Assembly (NCBI GenBank): GCA_910588215.1
Contig: CAJUQJ010000006.1
Location: forward strand, 1-64,000
Direction: 5' to 3'
DNA length: 64,000 nucleotides
Origin: an uncultured Lachnospiraceae bacterium
Lineage (GTDB): Bacteria; Bacillota; Clostridia; Lachnospirales; Lachnospiraceae
Part shown: positions 1 through 8,682 of the stretch, one piece after another
Position numbering within the stretch: the first letter of the stretch is position 1
How the letters are laid out: every line of letters begins with the position of its first letter
Made by a program: the position numbers and the translations under genes
Notes under the pieces: model-generated
Told to the model about the DNA's origin: nothing
What the model saw: the letters and a program-made list of their open reading frames with translations, nothing else
Databases searched by the model: none

Positions 1-312
1 TCATAATAAGAATCTAACCATTTCAGACAGTTCGCTATTAACTTAATGACATTGAACCGTGAATAGTAACCTTTACTATTCGCGGTCAATGTAGTTCGTT
101 AAGCCGCCTCATGGCATCTGCCTTTTTATGTTTCTCCTGAAGATGACACCCAAATTCTGTAGAATAAAGTACCCCGCAGAAAACTGCGGGGCCTCGAATT
201 TGTAACGCAACCGGCTGCGGGAATATAAAGAAGATAAATCATCCTGAATGATGCATAACCCCAACGTGCCTGTCATAGACTGATAAAAAAGAATTTCCAT
301 GGGGATATTTGT
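1..312. other. Left-edge intergenic stretch with two hairpins
   Basis: I see no convincing gene here. Bases 49-92 form a long imperfect stem-loop whose arms contain GTGAATAGTAA and TTACTATTC, related to the GTGAATAGTAAC motif found elsewhere in the window. Bases 172-191 form a perfect 8-bp stem (CCCCGCAG / CTGCGGGG) with an AAAA loop. No clear T-run follows on either strand, so calling it a terminator would be a guess. The last bases carry the ribosome site (GGGGATATTTGT) of the gene at 313. Confidence 0.5.
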
Positions 313-798
313 ATGAGTTCCAAAACCAAAATCGTCGTGCTTCACGTAAAAGAATTAATATATACCGGAATCTTTGCCGTGCTCGGTATCCTTTTTATCG
401 TTCTGCTCATCATCATGTTCCTTCCCAAAGAGGAGAAAAAGGAGACCATGTCCGCCGTCACGCAGACCACCACAAATTCTTATGTACCCGGTGTATATAC
501 GACGTCGCTGATCTTAAACGACAACGTCGTGGAAATTGAAGTGACCGTGGATGAAAAGAATATCAATTCCATACGGCTCATCAATCTGGACGAAGCCGTG
601 GCGACCATGTATCCTCTGATCCAGCCTTCCTTCGAGGATCTCGCCCACCAGATCATCACCAACCAGAGTCTGGAGAACGTTACTTATCCGGACGAAAGTA
701 AGTACACCTCCATGATCCTGCTGGATGCCATCACTACATCCTTAAATAAGGCGCTGGAAAACGAAGGTGATACTGACACCAGTGTCAGTACCCCATAA
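313..798 (+). CDS. Membrane-anchored FMN-binding-like domain protein
   Basis: A 161-residue protein with a short cytoplasmic N-terminus, one membrane segment (about residues 17-38, very rich in I, L, F and V), then an extracytoplasmic domain. The domain has the outline of FMN_bind proteins: a G-x-Y start (PGVYTTSLIL), a strand pair giving V-x-V-x-V-D-E-K-x-I-x-S-I, and an ending KYTSMILLDAI that matches the family's S-G-A-T-x-T-S...AI region in position. The SGAT threonine that becomes flavinylated in NqrC/RnfG-type proteins is not clearly present (PDESKYTS), so covalent FMN binding is doubtful. A GGGG ribosome site precedes the ATG. It stands alone and converges on nadE. A small lipid-side redox or sensory protein is possible. 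The fold call is moderate and the role is unknown. Confidence 0.6.
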   Translation: MSSKTKIVVLHVKELIYTGIFAVLGILFIVLLIIMFLPKEEKKETMSAVTQTTTNSYVPGVYTTSLILNDNVVEIEVTVDEKNINSIRLINLDEAVATMYPLIQPSFEDLAHQIITNQSLENVTYPDESKYTSMILLDAITTSLNKALENEGDTDTSVSTP

Positions 799-877
799 AC
801 CGCTCTGCCCATTGCCCATATGGCAGCGGCTTGACAGATGCCTGCCTGCTGCAGCGTACAGGCGCTGCTTTTCATTC

Positions 878-2788
878 TCACAACTCCTCCACCTGTTTTT
901 GCCAAATATCGGCGCAGGCATCGGAAGGCATCCGCAGATCTCCTCTGGGGGAGACTGCTACGCTGCCAACTTTAGGGCCGTCCGGCAGACAGGAACGTTT
1001 AAACTGCTGTGCAAAAAATCTCTTGTAGAAGGTTTTGAGCCATTTTAAGATAACGTCCTTTTCATACATATCCTGAAAGGATCTGCAGGCGATCCGGTAG
1101 ATCTTGGCCGGCTCAAAACCGCACCGCAGCATATAATACAAGAAAAAATCGTGCAGCTCATAAGGCCCCACCAGATCTTCCGTCTTCTGCGAGATCACTC
1201 CGTCCACCGGCGGCAGAAGTTCCGGACTGACAGGCGTGTCAAGTACATCCAAAAGCACGTCCTTAAGTTCTTCATTGTCACAGGTGTCCGCATAGTACTG
1301 TACCAGATGGCGTACCAGCGTCTTTGGCACGCCGGCATTGACACCGTACATGGACATGTGGTCGCCGTTGTAGGTGGCCCATCCAAGCGCCAGCTCCGAC
1401 ATATCCCCGGTTCCGATGACCAAGCCCCCCGTGCGGTTGGCAATATCCATCAGCACCTGGGTGCGCTCTCTCGCCTGCCCGTTCTCATAGGTCACATCGT
1501 GCTTCTCCATCTCCTGTCCGATATCTCCAAAATGCACCGTCACGGCTTCTTTGATATCCACTTCCTGTAACACTGCGCCCAGTGTGTGCGCCAACTTGCA
1601 GGCATTATCGTAGGTTCTGTCCGTAGTGCCGAAACAGGGCATGGTCACCGCCGTGATCTGCTGCCTGTCCAGTCCCAGCATATCAAAAGCACGCACTGTC
1701 ACCAAAAGCGCCAGCGTGGAATCCAGACCGCCGGAAACACCCACCACCGCCGACCGGCATCCGGTATGTTCGTATCTTTTCTTCAGACCGCAGGACTGGA
1801 TCGATAAGATCTCCTCACAGCGCTTCGCCCGCTCCGCCTCATCCGCAGGCACGAAGGGCCTGGCCCCAAAGGTACGCTCCAGCACTGTCTCTTCTTCTCC
1901 CATGGAAACAGGCATCACCAGATAAGCGCCGCTTCGCTTGGGCCGATAACTCATCATCCGTCGTCTCTCATGCTGCAGCCTGTGCAGATCCAGATCCGCA
2001 TATACATTCTCCGACACGAACCGCTTCGCCTGTGCCAGTATCGTCCCGTTCTCCGCGATCATATTGTGGCCGCCAAAGACCAGATCCTGGGTGGACTCTC
2101 CTTCTCCCGCTGAAGCATAGATATAACCCGCGATCAACTTTGCACTGGAAGACTTCACCAGCATCTCCCGATACACATCCTTGCCAACTGTCTCGTCGGA
2201 GGCCGACAGATTCACCAGCACCGTGGCCCCCGCCAGCGCGTGCCGCGTACCCGGTGACAGCGGCGCCCACAGATCCTCGCACAGCTCACAGCCCACCGTC
2301 AGGCCGCGTACCCCATCCACCGCAAACAGGATATTAGTTCCCACAGGTACCTCTTTCCCATGAAAAAGATAAATCTCCGGTTCCTCATTGCCCGGCATGA
2401 AATGTCTGGCCTCATAGAACTCCGCATAAGAAGGAATGTACCGCTTGGGGATAAAAGCCAGCACTTCTCCATTCTGCAATACTGCCGCCATATTGTAGAG
2501 CTTATGCCCGATCTCCAGCGGCAGTCCCACGAACACAAGCGCATCACTGCCCGCCGTAGCATCCGCCACCACCTCCAGTGCGTCCCGCGCCTGACTAAGA
2601 AGCAGTTCCTGCAAGAACAGATCCCCACAGGTGTAACCAGTGATGCAAAGCTCCGGAAAAACGATGATCTTCGCTCCTTTGGCGTACGCCTCCTTGAGCC
2701 CTTTACAGATCTCATCCGCATTGTACACCGGATCCGCCACCCGGATCTTCGGGGTCATCGCCGCCACTTTGATAAATCCATGTTTCAT
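878..2788 (-). CDS. nadE: NAD+ synthase, glutamine-hydrolysing
   Basis: A two-domain cytosolic enzyme that makes NAD+ from deamido-NAD+, ATP and glutamine, the last step of NAD synthesis. The N-terminal carbon-nitrogen hydrolase domain shows its Glu-Lys-Cys triad: E46 in VFPEL, K115 in IPKRY and C170 in CELCEDLW. The C-terminal synthetase domain has the ATP pyrophosphatase P-loop SGGLDS at about 352-357 and a later GTGDMSELALGW segment typical of the family. At 636 residues it is the normal length for the long, glutamine-dependent form, so no separate ammonia donor is needed. A GAGAGGCGG ribosome site precedes the ATG. It is transcribed away from hslO upstream with about 110 bp between them, so it may have its own promoter. 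Confidence 0.96.
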   Translation of the reverse strand: MKHGFIKVAAMTPKIRVADPVYNADEICKGLKEAYAKGAKIIVFPELCITGYTCGDLFLQELLLSQARDALEVVADATAGSDALVFVGLPLEIGHKLYNMAAVLQNGEVLAFIPKRYIPSYAEFYEARHFMPGNEEPEIYLFHGKEVPVGTNILFAVDGVRGLTVGCELCEDLWAPLSPGTRHALAGATVLVNLSASDETVGKDVYREMLVKSSSAKLIAGYIYASAGEGESTQDLVFGGHNMIAENGTILAQAKRFVSENVYADLDLHRLQHERRRMMSYRPKRSGAYLVMPVSMGEEETVLERTFGARPFVPADEAERAKRCEEILSIQSCGLKKRYEHTGCRSAVVGVSGGLDSTLALLVTVRAFDMLGLDRQQITAVTMPCFGTTDRTYDNACKLAHTLGAVLQEVDIKEAVTVHFGDIGQEMEKHDVTYENGQARERTQVLMDIANRTGGLVIGTGDMSELALGWATYNGDHMSMYGVNAGVPKTLVRHLVQYYADTCDNEELKDVLLDVLDTPVSPELLPPVDGVISQKTEDLVGPYELHDFFLYYMLRCGFEPAKIYRIACRSFQDMYEKDVILKWLKTFYKRFFAQQFKRSCLPDGPKVGSVAVSPRGDLRMPSDACADIWQKQVEEL

Positions 2789-2897
2789 GAGTTGTACCGC
2801 CTCTCTGTAATATTACGACTTGCTTTTATTACTATTCAGATATACCAACTTATTTTCATTATCATGCAATTGTCATTGTATTCTATATTGTCCTCCC

Positions 2898-3800
2898 CTA
2901 CACCTTCCGGGAATGCGTATCCATCTTCCGTGCCCGCTGGATCTTCTTCAGTTCTTCCACCGTAAACCTATAATCCGTATTGCAGAAATGGCAGTTCAAC
3001 TCCACCTCTTTTCCCTCATCGATAAGTTCCTGCAGCTCTTTCTTACCCAGACTGATCAATACCTTCTCCACCCGCTCCTTACTGCAGTTACAGTGAAAGG
3101 CCACCGGCAGCCGATCGGTAAATTCCACCCCCAGTTCACCCAGTACAGTTTCCAGGATCTGTTCCGGATCTTGGCCCTCCTCCAGCATCGTGGTGACAGG
3201 CGCCACTGCCGTCAGCCTCTTCTCCAGAGCCGCGATCACATGCTCCTCCGTAAAGGGCATCAGCTGCAGAATAAAACCACCTGCCTGCTTTACCGTATTG
3301 TTCTTATCCATTAAAACGCCAAGTGCGACCACCGAAGGCACCTGCTCGGAAGCCGCAAAATAGTATGTCAGGTCCTCTCCGATCTCCCCGGTCTGCAGTG
3401 TCACCGTGGAACAGTAGGGTTCCTTCAATCCCATATCCTTAATGACAGTCAACGTTCCCTTCCCGATCACGCCGCCCACATCCAGCTTACCCACGCCGTT
3501 GGGCGGCATCATCGCCTGCGGATAATCTGCATATCCCTTCACATGTCCGCTTGCATCCGCCGTTACCGTCAATCCGTGCACCGGGCCCCTGCCTATGACC
3601 TGAAGCGTCAGCAGATCTTTGTCTGATTTCAACATACTGCCCATCATCACACCGCCGATCATCAATCTTCCTAACGCTGCCGTCACCACTGGGCTTAAGT
3701 CGTGGGCATCCCTGGCATACTCCACCGTCTCCCTTGCTGTGATCGCAAATGCCCGGATCTGGGCATTTGCCGCCGTTGCCTTCACTATGTAGTCCGCCAT
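2898..3800 (-). CDS. hslO: Hsp33 redox-regulated chaperone
   Basis: A 300-residue cytosolic holdase chaperone switched on by oxidative unfolding. The N-terminal substrate-binding domain starts DYIVKATAANAQIRAFA, and the C-terminal zinc centre shows the family's C-x-C (FHCNCSKERV) followed about 30 residues later by C-x-x-C (CHFCNTDYRF). These four cysteines bind zinc when reduced and form disulphides on oxidation. The start is placed at the ATG preceded by GGAGGAAAAC rather than at the ATG four codons upstream. One of the 103-bp foldback repeats lies about 100 bp upstream of this start, so its promoter region has been altered by, or may use, that element. Confidence 0.95.
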   Translation of the reverse strand: MADYIVKATAANAQIRAFAITARETVEYARDAHDLSPVVTAALGRLMIGGVMMGSMLKSDKDLLTLQVIGRGPVHGLTVTADASGHVKGYADYPQAMMPPNGVGKLDVGGVIGKGTLTVIKDMGLKEPYCSTVTLQTGEIGEDLTYYFAASEQVPSVVALGVLMDKNNTVKQAGGFILQLMPFTEEHVIAALEKRLTAVAPVTTMLEEGQDPEQILETVLGELGVEFTDRLPVAFHCNCSKERVEKVLISLGKKELQELIDEGKEVELNCHFCNTDYRFTVEELKKIQRARKMDTHSRKV

Positions 3801-3898
3801 GTTTTCCTCCATTCCGAAGTATCAAAAACTCCCGATCGAGAAATCAGCACATCCTTGTGATCTCTCAATCTTGCTGCCCTCTTGTCTCTCCTAAGTCT

Positions 3899-4001
3899 TA
3901 TAGTAAACGACATAACAAATTTCTGCTTCCGGTTCCTGCCAAAGCCATATACGGGAGCTTTTGCAGGACCGAAAACGAAATTTTTAATGTCGTTAACTAT
4001 A
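3899..4001. repeat. 103-bp foldback (MITE-like) repeat, copy 1
   Basis: The element begins TATAGTAAACGACATAACAA and ends in the near reverse complement (GTTAACTATA), so it has imperfect terminal inverted repeats of about 25 bp. Further inverted repeats inside would let most of the element fold back. Copies of exactly the same length occur at 16383-16485 (same orientation) and 24181-24283 (opposite). TA at both outer edges is what insertion by a Tc1/mariner-IS630 type transposase would leave, which is an inference. There is no coding capacity. It lies between the methyltransferase gene and hslO, upstream of hslO. Confidence 0.85.
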
Positions 4002-4050
4002 GTATGATACATCGCACCTTACATTATACACATCCATCAAGTACGAAATA

Positions 4051-4992
4051 CTAATCACCCTTACGCGCTGCCACATAAATGCGCTCACTCACATCACTGA
4101 CCGCCTCCTGCGTATCCGCATCCACCGCTTCCAGAAATACCATGCCGGCCCGCTCCAGGAAATCCAGCATCTGCTCCAACCGATATCCTCTCTGGTAATG
4201 TGTTTCATGAAACTTCTGATATGATCCGCCCTCCTCCTGCTTCCGGTCCGCTCCGGTAACCGCAGTGTCACCAATGTTCCCGGCATTTGCTTTCACAAAG
4301 ATCGTCAGATCATACTCATTGATCTCTTCCGCCTCATGATAATAGTTATCCCAGATAAAGCTGCAGTCCTCCCGGTTCTCTGCAATGGTCGTATCGCCAA
4401 GTATCGTCTCGTATTTATAGACCGTATTGAAATCAAAAAGAAAGACTCCCCCCGGAAAAAGATAGTTGTTGACCAGTCGGAAGGTCTGCACGATTTCCTC
4501 TTCCTCCAACAGATAATTGATAGAATCACATACGCAGACCACGGCACCCACCGTACCATACAGCTCAAACTCCCGCATATCCTGCAGCAGATACAGAATA
4601 TCAAACCCAGAGGCGTCCCTCTTCTCCATAGCGATCTGCAGCATTTCCTGCGCATTGTCTATTCCGATCATCTCATAGCCCCGCCCGGCCAGCAGCTGTG
4701 TCAGCGTTCCTGTCCCGCAGCCAAGATCCAGGATCGTGTTATGCTCCTGATACAGATTCTGCTTTATGACACCATCGTCGGTTTCTATGCTGTAGTTATT
4801 GCCGATCCCGGACTTTCCTGCAGCATGCGCGGCGCCGCAACTCGCCACACCGGCGGCATGTCCGGCGGCGTCAACGCCCCCTGTCAGCCGGTACTTTTCC
4901 AGCATCTTTACTATATTCTCACACCACTCTTCATAGGGTGTAGCATCCATAAATATATCATATACCTGCGCAAAACCTGTGTATGCTTCCAT
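4051..4992 (-). CDS. Class I SAM-dependent methyltransferase
   Basis: A 313-residue putative cytosolic methyltransferase. The N-terminal helix (YTGFAQVYDIFMD) and motif I (ILDLGCGTGTLTQLLAG, about residue 88 on) are clear, followed by the acidic motif (MIGIDNAQEM) and VVCVCDSINYLL. The family is the Methyltransf_25/11 type often found as an unlinked enzyme in Clostridia. It is longer than usual because an alanine/glycine-rich insert (about residues 38-82) separates the N-terminal helix from motif I, and a second polar insert lies near residue 240. The substrate cannot be told from the sequence. Downstream on the same strand are foldback copy 1 and then hslO; upstream is the GH20-like gene. 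Confidence 0.85.
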   Translation of the reverse strand: MEAYTGFAQVYDIFMDATPYEEWCENIVKMLEKYRLTGGVDAAGHAAGVASCGAAHAAGKSGIGNNYSIETDDGVIKQNLYQEHNTILDLGCGTGTLTQLLAGRGYEMIGIDNAQEMLQIAMEKRDASGFDILYLLQDMREFELYGTVGAVVCVCDSINYLLEEEEIVQTFRLVNNYLFPGGVFLFDFNTVYKYETILGDTTIAENREDCSFIWDNYYHEAEEINEYDLTIFVKANAGNIGDTAVTGADRKQEEGGSYQKFHETHYQRGYRLEQMLDFLERAGMVFLEAVDADTQEAVSDVSERIYVAARKGD

Positions 4993-5067
4993 GATCAGAC
5001 CTTATCCTATCTCTTCTTATCGTTCAGTCCTGTCTTTTCTCAATTATAAATTTTTTCCTAACCGTAA

Positions 5068-7920
5068 TCAATACGTTTTTATCTCGAACTCTATCTCACC
5101 CTCAAATCTTCCCGTCGCCTGCCCGATCCGCTCCACCGGAAAGACGAAAGTCGCATATTCTTCAAAAGCCCGGTCATTTCCCAATGTTCCCACCTTACTT
5201 CCGTTCACGTACAAGGTCGTCCTGTCCGGTTCGCCGATCACCTTCAGTTCCACCCACTCATCTATAGGGAGGCTGTAATCCCAGGTATAGGTTCTGCCCT
5301 CTCTGGTGAAGCCCACACACCCGGTCTCCGGTTCCGCGGCGTAGAATGCCCATCTGCCATAGGCACAATCGCTCTCCGCGATGATCTGTCCAGCGTCGGC
5401 CCCAGCTTCTTGTTCCCACCTTCCGTCACGTCCGCTGCCACTGCCTGGCTTTCCGGATTCCGTCCTGTCAGCGCCACTGCCTGGCTTTCCGGATTCTGTC
5501 CTGTCAGCACCGCTTTCCGTTGCCGCCTGTCCCTTCGGGTCCGCAAGCTTTACCCGCATGACAGCCTCATACCCAGGCTCCACGCCCGTTTCTTCCTCAT
5601 AGAGCCTGTTCTGCCCGTCTTCTCTCCCATACATACTCTGCCTGGTACGCTCTGCTGCAGCGATAAACACTTCATAGGACTGCTCACTCTTCCCGCCCCA
5701 CAACTTCGCCCCCAGCACGGGAAGCGGTTCCTCAAACCGTCTGTACAGATCGTATTCACAGATACCCACATCCAGCCTGCCGCACATGTCATTCCATATC
5801 ATATAGGAAGCGCCCAACATCTGCGGTGAATACACAGGTATCCGCTCCAGCAGGCTATGGTCATAGAATTTACCGGCTTCCCAGTTGTAGTACAGTTCTT
5901 CCGTGTCTAAATGATCATAGCCGCCTCCGGGGATCACATACAGATGATTGTTCTGCATGTTGATCAGATCATACCCCGCCTCATACATTTCCCGGGGATC
6001 GGCCCAGTCAGTGCTCCATAAGTTCATCTGCAAACGATCCGGTTCCGGTGCGGTGGTGCCGGCCATATTGCTCAGGCTGCCCCACAGGCGCACCGTCTTA
6101 CCCTCCGCCAGCACCAACTTGGCAATCTCCTGCAGAAAGACTCTATACTGCTCTCCATCTCCGTAATACTCATCCATACCGATATTGACGATCTCGGCAT
6201 TCCGAAAGGCCGCCTGCTCTCCCACAAGCGCTTCCTGCCAGATCGTCTTGACAAGCTCTACGGCCTCCTCCTTACTCAGATCAATCTGATCCACCGACTC
6301 TATTCTGGTCGTCAGCGCATATTCCGGAAATAATTTGGTGATGGATAAAGAATGTGCCGGCGTATCGATCTCCGGCACCACCGTCACACCATAAGACTTG
6401 GCAGTATCGATGAACCGGGCAAACTCTTCCTTCGTATAGGCATATTCCGAAGAGGTGAGTTTCTCACCTTTGTCATTGGCCACATCCGATTCCAGACGGA
6501 AGGCACTGTCTGCCGTCATAGCATCCTCCAGTGAGTCGGTAAGGCCGCTTGTGCTTAAGATCACATTATCGTTCAGATGCACCGTCAGATCATTCATCTT
6601 ATAGTAGGACATAGCCTCCATCATGGCATACAGCGTATCCATGGACACAGCCTTGCGGGCCACATCGATGCCGAATCCCCGCACTTCATAGAGCGGATAA
6701 TCCCGTATCTTTCCCTGGGGCAGGCTATGTTCCTGTCCTATGATCTGCAGAAGCGTTACCGTTCCCCAGCGTACACCCGTATCGGACAACGCTACTATGA
6801 CACACTTGTCAGTTATGTCGCACAGATAGCCTTCCCGCCCAAGCCCGCAGGACTCCTCCGCGTAGCCAAGATAAATATCCCCTGCCTGTGCATCCGTGAC
6901 TCTGCCGCTTACCACCTGCGGTACATATCCTGCCACAGTCTCCAGATGTTCTGCCAAAAGTTCCGCCTCATCCTGCAGGGAAGACCCTTCCTCCACGACA
7001 ATACGTAATGTCCCGGAAAACGTCAGTCTGCCTCTGCCGCCCTGCCACTCCGCCAGTGCCGGGATCACATCCGGACAGGCATTGGCATCCATTCCTGCCT
7101 CCGTTCTTGCATCCGTACACGCCGGCACGGTCAACACCTGCGCGACCTCCCTTGTGTCCGCCGCATCACTCCTGCTGCTCACCCGGAATCCGACCGTCAC
7201 CTCTTTCTCCTGGATCGTGTCGTAAACAACGCCGTCTGCCCCGATCACCTGCTCATGATCCGCACCCAGATAGGTTACCTCATATCCTTCCGGGGCCTCC
7301 GGCATACGCAGGTATCTGCCTCCGTCCTTTTCACAGACGATCTTCGCCAGTTCCAGTTCATAGGCCGCCGGCTTGTCCGCATAGACTTCAAACTCATAGA
7401 GTGAAACATTCTGATAGAGATCTGAATAATCCTCCGTTCTCTGTGATACCTGGTAAATACTGAGCCGCAGGAATCTGACCGCTGCCGCTTCCTGAAGAAC
7501 TATCTCCTGGTCCTTCACCTCCGGCGCCGTATCAAAAGACTGCAGCACCTCCCACTTTACCCCATCTCCTGAGCCTTCCAGCGCATAGGATGTCACATTG
7601 CGCCGCTCCCATTTCAGGACAACAAAAGAAACTGAAATTTCTGTAGGAAATTCCAGTTGTATATAATGGGAAGCATCCTCCCAGTTATTCTCGCTGGACC
7701 AACGGGATGATAAAGTACTGTCATCCCCGTCAATCGCTTTGTATGCCGTCAATTCTTCATTCTCCGTGCTGTCACTGGTCGCGATGACCCCCCTTTGCAA
7801 CGCGAGATTCGCGCTGTCTGTAAAGCATCCCCGCACAAGCAGTACCGCGCCGGCCAGGCAAACCGCAAGCATCCCCACACATAAGATATAAACGGCATAT
7901 TTCTTCTTCAAATCACGCAT
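5068..7920 (-). CDS. Membrane-anchored GH20-type beta-N-acetylhexosaminidase with F5/8C domain
   Basis: A protein of about 950 residues with an N-terminal signal/anchor (YAVYILCVGMLAVCLAGAVL), so it acts outside the membrane. After the anchor comes an F5/8 type C (discoidin/CBM32-like) domain (about 40-185, with DGDDSTLSSRWSSENNWED). A GH20 N-terminal alpha/beta domain (about 300-375) follows, then a GH20 barrel (about 380-770) beginning YEVRGFGIDVARKAVSM. NIGMDEYYGDG probably carries the Asp-Glu catalytic pair of retaining, substrate-assisted GH20 enzymes. A low-complexity linker with two copies of a 12-residue repeat precedes a C-terminal jelly-roll domain (WDYSLPIDEWVELKVIG) like LamG. Release of GlcNAc or GalNAc from host glycans is the likely role. 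The ATG at 7920 is chosen over a GTG 12 bp upstream. It lies 20 bp after the small membrane protein gene, probably in the same transcript. Confidence 0.85.
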   Translation of the reverse strand: MRDLKKKYAVYILCVGMLAVCLAGAVLLVRGCFTDSANLALQRGVIATSDSTENEELTAYKAIDGDDSTLSSRWSSENNWEDASHYIQLEFPTEISVSFVVLKWERRNVTSYALEGSGDGVKWEVLQSFDTAPEVKDQEIVLQEAAAVRFLRLSIYQVSQRTEDYSDLYQNVSLYEFEVYADKPAAYELELAKIVCEKDGGRYLRMPEAPEGYEVTYLGADHEQVIGADGVVYDTIQEKEVTVGFRVSSRSDAADTREVAQVLTVPACTDARTEAGMDANACPDVIPALAEWQGGRGRLTFSGTLRIVVEEGSSLQDEAELLAEHLETVAGYVPQVVSGRVTDAQAGDIYLGYAEESCGLGREGYLCDITDKCVIVALSDTGVRWGTVTLLQIIGQEHSLPQGKIRDYPLYEVRGFGIDVARKAVSMDTLYAMMEAMSYYKMNDLTVHLNDNVILSTSGLTDSLEDAMTADSAFRLESDVANDKGEKLTSSEYAYTKEEFARFIDTAKSYGVTVVPEIDTPAHSLSITKLFPEYALTTRIESVDQIDLSKEEAVELVKTIWQEALVGEQAAFRNAEIVNIGMDEYYGDGEQYRVFLQEIAKLVLAEGKTVRLWGSLSNMAGTTAPEPDRLQMNLWSTDWADPREMYEAGYDLINMQNNHLYVIPGGGYDHLDTEELYYNWEAGKFYDHSLLERIPVYSPQMLGASYMIWNDMCGRLDVGICEYDLYRRFEEPLPVLGAKLWGGKSEQSYEVFIAAAERTRQSMYGREDGQNRLYEEETGVEPGYEAVMRVKLADPKGQAATESGADRTESGKPGSGADRTESGKPGSGSGRDGRWEQEAGADAGQIIAESDCAYGRWAFYAAEPETGCVGFTREGRTYTWDYSLPIDEWVELKVIGEPDRTTLYVNGSKVGTLGNDRAFEEYATFVFPVERIGQATGRFEGEIEFEIKTY
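5439..5510. repeat. 36-bp tandem repeat in the GH20-like gene
   Basis: Two adjacent 36-bp copies beginning CACTGCCTGGCTTTCC and differing at only a few bases. They code on the minus strand for a 12-residue Ser/Gly/Glu-rich linker unit (DRTESGKPGSGA) that joins the catalytic part to the C-terminal domain. The repeat keeps the reading frame, so copy-number change would only alter linker length. Confidence 0.85.
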
Positions 7921-7940
7921 AAACCATACCACCGAATCCC

Positions 7941-8438
7941 TTACAGCAACGCTCCAAGGAGTCCATAAGAAAAGATCGACATAATCACCGTCGCGATCGC
8001 AATACCAAGCAGTTCCGCCAGCACCGCCTTTTTAAAGTCGATATCAAGAAGCGCAGCGATGAGCGAACCGGTCCAGGCTCCCGTCCCGGGCAGCGGGATT
8101 CCTACGAAAAGCACCAGTCCCCAGAACTCATACTTCTTAATATTATCACTTTTGCCCATAGCCTTCTGTTCCAATTTCTCCACCAGTCCTCGAAAAAGAC
8201 GTATCTTCTTCATCCACTTAAAGATCTGCTTGATAAAAAGCAGGATAAAAGGAATCGGAATGATATTACCGATGATACATAACGGAATCGCTGTTGTGAT
8301 CGGTACTTCCAAAAGCTTCGACACGATCAGCCCGCCCCTGAGTTCCAAGATCGGAATCATCGATATGATAAACACCACCGCTTCCTTAGATACATACTTT
8401 CCTAAAGTAACCGCAAATGCTGCTGCTAATTTTTCCAT
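7941..8438 (-). CDS. Small multidrug export family membrane protein (COG2426)
   Basis: A 165-residue integral membrane protein with about four to five hydrophobic segments. It matches the Sm_multidrug_ex family (PF06695) by the early ISMIPILELRGG motif, the IGNIIPIPFILLF segment and the GIPLPGTGAWTGSLIAALL loop. Despite the family name, transport of drugs is not established for most members; a DedA-like role is sometimes suggested. A strong GGAGGAAGAGT ribosome site precedes the ATG. It is followed after 20 bp by the GH20-like gene. Confidence 0.88.
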   Translation of the reverse strand: MEKLAAAFAVTLGKYVSKEAVVFIISMIPILELRGGLIVSKLLEVPITTAIPLCIIGNIIPIPFILLFIKQIFKWMKKIRLFRGLVEKLEQKAMGKSDNIKKYEFWGLVLFVGIPLPGTGAWTGSLIAALLDIDFKKAVLAELLGIAIATVIMSIFSYGLLGALL

Positions 8439-8682
8439 ACTCTTCCTCCCTATCAGTTCCCAAAGTCTCTCATGCGCAGCGGCCCGCTATATTTCAATTT
8501 CCAAAGTCATTAAGCTAGCCGGATGCGACGCTGAGTACTGACTTAAACATTGCTTCAATTTCTACTATATAGTTCTATGACTCTCATAGCATGGATGACC
8601 ATGCGGCCCACCCGACAGCAGGCAGTGCATGATGAGGGTTTACTATAAATATATATGTCCGGCCTCTCTCAAATTTGAACCC

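Noticed and set aside
172..191. Perfect 8-bp hairpin CCCCGCAG / CTGCGGGG, considered a terminator
   Set aside because: No T-run on either strand; kept only as part of the left-edge description.
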